From the NCBI GenBank assembly GCA_023150615.1, contig JAKLKO010000001.1:62001-126000 (forward strand): a DNA stretch of 64,000 bases, given 5' to 3'. The notes below the pieces were generated by a model. It saw nothing but the letters and a program-made list of their open reading frames with translations, was not told where the DNA came from and searched no databases. This document shows positions 61,755-64,000 of this stretch, piece after piece (positions within the stretch are counted from its first letter, which is position 1; every line of letters begins with the position of its first letter). The position numbers and the translations under genes were made by a program. The stretch comes from Phycisphaerae bacterium. GTDB taxonomy: Bacteria; Planctomycetota; Phycisphaerae; UBA1845; UTPLA1.

Positions 61755-62649
61755 GGGGTTCCTCGCACACCGCGGGTTCCGTTCTCGTCACCGCTGTCGA
61801 ACACACGATCAGTCGTACGTCGTCGGTTAGCTCCGGCCGAACGCGCTCCCGCCACGCCTCGGCCGCTTCGCGCGTCGTGAAATACGCGAAAAGTGTACTC
61901 CCGCTCCCCGAAACTCGAACCGCCGCGTCGAACCGGCCATCCAGTCGCGCATGCAGCGCCCCCAGACGCGGCTCGACTCGAAACGCCGCCTGCTCCAAAT
62001 CGTTGAAAAACGTCCCGCCGGGTACTTCGGGCAGGCGCGTCCGCGACGAGTCGGGGTCCCATGGTCCGTCAGTGTAATCGCTCGCCCGCAGCGACGTATA
62101 CACCGCCCTCGTCGAGACCCCGTAGGGCGGCACGATGAGCACCAGCCACGCCGACAAATCACACCCCAGCGGTTCCACCCGCTCCCCGCGCCCACGGATC
62201 ATCGACGCCCGGCCCTCCACGAAAAACGGCACGTCCGAGCCCAGCGCTGCGCCGATCGCCGCCAGCCGCTCCCGGCTCCGTTCGAGACCCCACAGCGCGT
62301 TGACCGCCAGAAGCGTCCCCGCCGCATCACTGCTTCCGCCGCCCAGCCCGCCGCCGATCGGAATCCGCTTTTTCAGCCGGACACAAACATCCGGCGATCG
62401 TCCGGCCGCCTCGCCGAGCGCCCGCGCGGCCCGCACAACGAGATTCGACTCGTCGGTCGCCAGTTCCGCCGCGTCACATTCGAGCACCGGGCCGCCCGCG
62501 AACGCCTCCACCTGGAGCTCGTCGTACAGATCGATCGGAACGACAAGGGACTCAAGCTCGTGAAACCCGTCGGGCCGACGCCCGAGGATCCGCAGCGTCA
62601 GATTGACCTTCGCCGGCGCTCGAAACAGCACTCGGCGTGTCGTCGACAT
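61741..62649 (-). CDS. ispE: 4-diphosphocytidyl-2-C-methyl-D-erythritol kinase
   Basis: GHMP-family kinase of the MEP isoprenoid pathway, the same pathway as dxr at 9031. ATG 62649 gives 302 residues; ATGs at 62682 and 62676 are possible. The protein has [24 protein letters not shown], the ATP-binding [31 protein letters not shown] and VSGSGSTLF at the C-terminus. All motifs of IspE are intact. Followed by spoVG with a 14-base overlap. Confidence 0.95.
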   Translation of the reverse strand: MSTTRRVLFRAPAKVNLTLRILGRRPDGFHELESLVVPIDLYDELQVEAFAGGPVLECDAAELATDESNLVVRAARALGEAAGRSPDVCVRLKKRIPIGGGLGGGSSDAAGTLLAVNALWGLERSRERLAAIGAALGSDVPFFVEGRASMIRGRGERVEPLGCDLSAWLVLIVPPYGVSTRAVYTSLRASDYTDGPWDPDSSRTRLPEVPGGTFFNDLEQAAFRVEPRLGALHARLDGRFDAAVRVSGSGSTLFAYFTTREAAEAWRERVRPELTDDVRLIVCSTAVTRTEPAVCEEPHGDY

Positions 62650-62700
62650 GCACCGCCCAACGTCTGAATCGCCCATTCGCAAGCGCAGACCCGCGTCGCG

Positions 62701-63357
62701 CTACGGCCGCGACCGCTCCGCCACCGCCGAGCGCTGCCGCACGAACTCGATCAGCGCCGGCAGGATCGACACGAACACGATCGCCAGCACCACGAGCGAG
62801 AAGTTGTTCTTCACGATCGACCAGCCGCCGAAGAAGTACCCCGCCAGCACGCAGATCGCGACCCACAGGACCGCCCCGATCACGTTGTACGCGAAGAACC
62901 GCCGATAGGTCATCGACCCGACGCCAGCCACGAACGGCGCGAACGTCCGCACGATCGGCACGAACCGCGCGATGATGATCGTCTTGCCGCCGTACTTCTC
63001 ATAAAACGCATGCGTCCGATCGAGGTACTCCCGCTTGAAGATTCGCGAGTCGGTCCTGTGAAACACCTTCGGGCCGATGTACTTTCCGACCGAGTAGTTG
63101 ACCGCGTCGCCGATTACCGCCGCCGCGATCAGCAGCACGATGAGCATCGTGAGCGACAGCGATCCGCGCCCCGCGAAGATCCCGGCCGCGAACAGCAGCG
63201 AGTCGCCCGGAAGGATCGGCGTCACGACCAGCCCTGTCTCCGCGAAGATGATGCAGAACAGGATCAGGTACGTCCACGTACCGTAGTCCCGGATCACGTC
63301 GTCGAGGTGCTTGTCAAGATGCAGAAACAGGTCGACGAATTCCTTGATGAGTTCCAC
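62701..63357 (-). CDS. DedA-family membrane protein
   Basis: A 218-residue protein of the DedA/VTT (SNARE-associated) family, thought to flip lipid carriers such as undecaprenyl phosphate. It shows ETGLVVTPILPGDSLLFAAG and the central GGKTIIIARFVPIVRTFAPFVAGVGSM with conserved Arg residues, then FFAYNVIGAVLWVAICVLAGYFFG. Five to six membrane helices. It stands between dapL-like (29-base gap) and ispE (51-base gap), all in the same direction. Confidence 0.9.
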   Translation of the reverse strand: MELIKEFVDLFLHLDKHLDDVIRDYGTWTYLILFCIIFAETGLVVTPILPGDSLLFAAGIFAGRGSLSLTMLIVLLIAAAVIGDAVNYSVGKYIGPKVFHRTDSRIFKREYLDRTHAFYEKYGGKTIIIARFVPIVRTFAPFVAGVGSMTYRRFFAYNVIGAVLWVAICVLAGYFFGGWSIVKNNFSLVVLAIVFVSILPALIEFVRQRSAVAERSRP

Positions 63358-63386
63358 GAATCAGATTCCGCCTTTCAAGCCCGCCA

Positions 63387-64000
63387 TCATGACCCCCGTA
63401 CCGACGACCAGCGGATCTTCGCAATCCGCTCCGCCGCCTCCGCAATCCGCTCCACCTCGGCGCACAGGGCGAACCGCACGTATCCCTCACCCGCGGCCCC
63501 GAATCCGATCCCAGGGATCGCCACGACCGATGCCTCCTCCAGCATCCGCGTCGCGCACGTCATCGAGTCGATCCCGCCCGGGCATCCCGCAAACACGTAA
63601 AACGTCGCCGCCGGCGGACGCACGCCGAATCCCACACGGCGAAGCCCGTCCACCAGCACGTCCCGTCGCCGCCGGTAGGTCTCGCGGATCGCCGCGATCT
63701 CCGGCCGATCGTACTCGCGGTACGCCGCCGCGCCCGCCTCCTGAATCGCCCCGAACTGCCCGGAATCCACGTTGCCCTTTACCTTCGCCAGCGCCGTGAC
63801 CACGTCCGGATTCCCCGCCGCGAAGCCGAGCCGCCAGCCGGTCATGTTGAACGTCTTGCTCAGCGAGTGCAGCTCGATGCAGCATTCCCGCGCGCCGGGC
63901 AGCGACAGAATGCTCGGCGCGGGCGCGTCGAAGCACATCTCCGAGTACGCCGCGTCCTGCACCACGATGAAATCATGCCGCTGAGCCAGCGCGATGCACC
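63387..64000 (-). CDS. PLP-dependent aminotransferase, probable LL-diaminopimelate aminotransferase (5' end missing)
   Basis: C-terminal part of a class I/II aminotransferase; the N-terminus lies beyond base 64000. About 204 residues are visible. The PLP-lysine segment SLSKTFNMTGWRLGFAAGN is typical of DapL-type enzymes, and VVQDAAYSEM precedes it. Other landmarks are FGAIQEAGAAAY, a helical RRRRDVLVDGLRRVGF, ATFYVFAGCP and IPGIGFG, with the C-terminal Arg in GYVRFALCA. Could be another transaminase of the same fold. First gene of the aminotransferase-dedA-ispE-spoVG run as seen here. Confidence 0.8.
   Translation of the reverse strand, partial: CIALAQRHDFIVVQDAAYSEMCFDAPAPSILSLPGARECCIELHSLSKTFNMTGWRLGFAAGNPDVVTALAKVKGNVDSGQFGAIQEAGAAAYREYDRPEIAAIRETYRRRRDVLVDGLRRVGFGVRPPAATFYVFAGCPGGIDSMTCATRMLEEASVVAIPGIGFGAAGEGYVRFALCAEVERIAEAAERIAKIRWSSVRGS

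Overview
The window is a GC-rich, densely coded bacterial chromosome segment. A Gram-negative cell plan is indicated by RseP, TatA, several lipoboxes, a complete flagellar export apparatus, and sigma-28 and sigma-54 type flagellar control. A SpoVG carrying an inserted zinc ribbon, a very long multi-PDZ RseP, an atypical L2 active-site loop, exported proteins with C-terminal anchor-like tails and a flagellar cluster without fliM next to fliL/fliN together suggest Planctomycetota, perhaps Phycisphaerae-like. That assignment is an inference from gene content; no search was run.

Layout. (1) 1-8689, minus strand: the S10-spc ribosomal protein operon from rpsJ to a truncated rpsE, in standard order, with a well-formed promoter in front of rpsJ. 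(2) 9031-13310, plus: dxr (apparently leaderless), an overlapping giant rseP, and recR. (3) 13389-18604: a GT4 glycosyltransferase and a large exported protein on minus, and a radical SAM/SPASM protein on plus. (4) 18701-23900, plus: glyA, a lipoprotein, a diguanylate cyclase with a non-standard start, an alpha/beta-hydrolase-like lipoprotein and a TetR regulator. tatA converges from the minus strand.

(5) 24291-51820, minus: about 27 kb of flagellar genes. In transcription order: a large TPR protein, a FlgN-like chaperone, a soluble histidine kinase, a sigma-54 activator, flgB-flgC-fliE-fliF-fliG-fliH-fliI-fliJ, a MotE-like protein, fliK-flgD-flgE-fliL-fliN-fliO-fliP-fliQ-fliR-flhB-flhA-flhF-flhG, a small membrane protein, fliA and a small acidic protein. 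These build the MS ring, the rotor (FliG and FliN only), the export ATPase and gate, the rod start and the hook, and they carry the regulators (kinase/sigma-54 activator, FliA) and the FlhF/FlhG placement pair. Filament, ring, distal rod and stator genes lie elsewhere.

(6) 52157-54315: an XRE-family regulator divergent from an exported, C-terminally anchored protein, across an AT-rich region with TTGA-N7-TCAA operator-like palindromes. (7) 54432-60993: clpX, a gamma-carbonic-anhydrase-like protein, an unknown membrane-anchored protein, a D-2-hydroxyacid dehydrogenase-like protein with a degenerate nucleotide loop, an exported metallophosphoesterase-like protein with eroded metal motifs, infA and a small lipoprotein. 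(8) 61041-64000, minus: a dapL-like aminotransferase (truncated), a DedA protein, ispE and spoVG, arranged as one operon.

Many long open frames antisense to these genes are GC-driven shadows and were left out. I saw no tRNA, rRNA, CRISPR array, insertion sequence or convincing intrinsic terminator.
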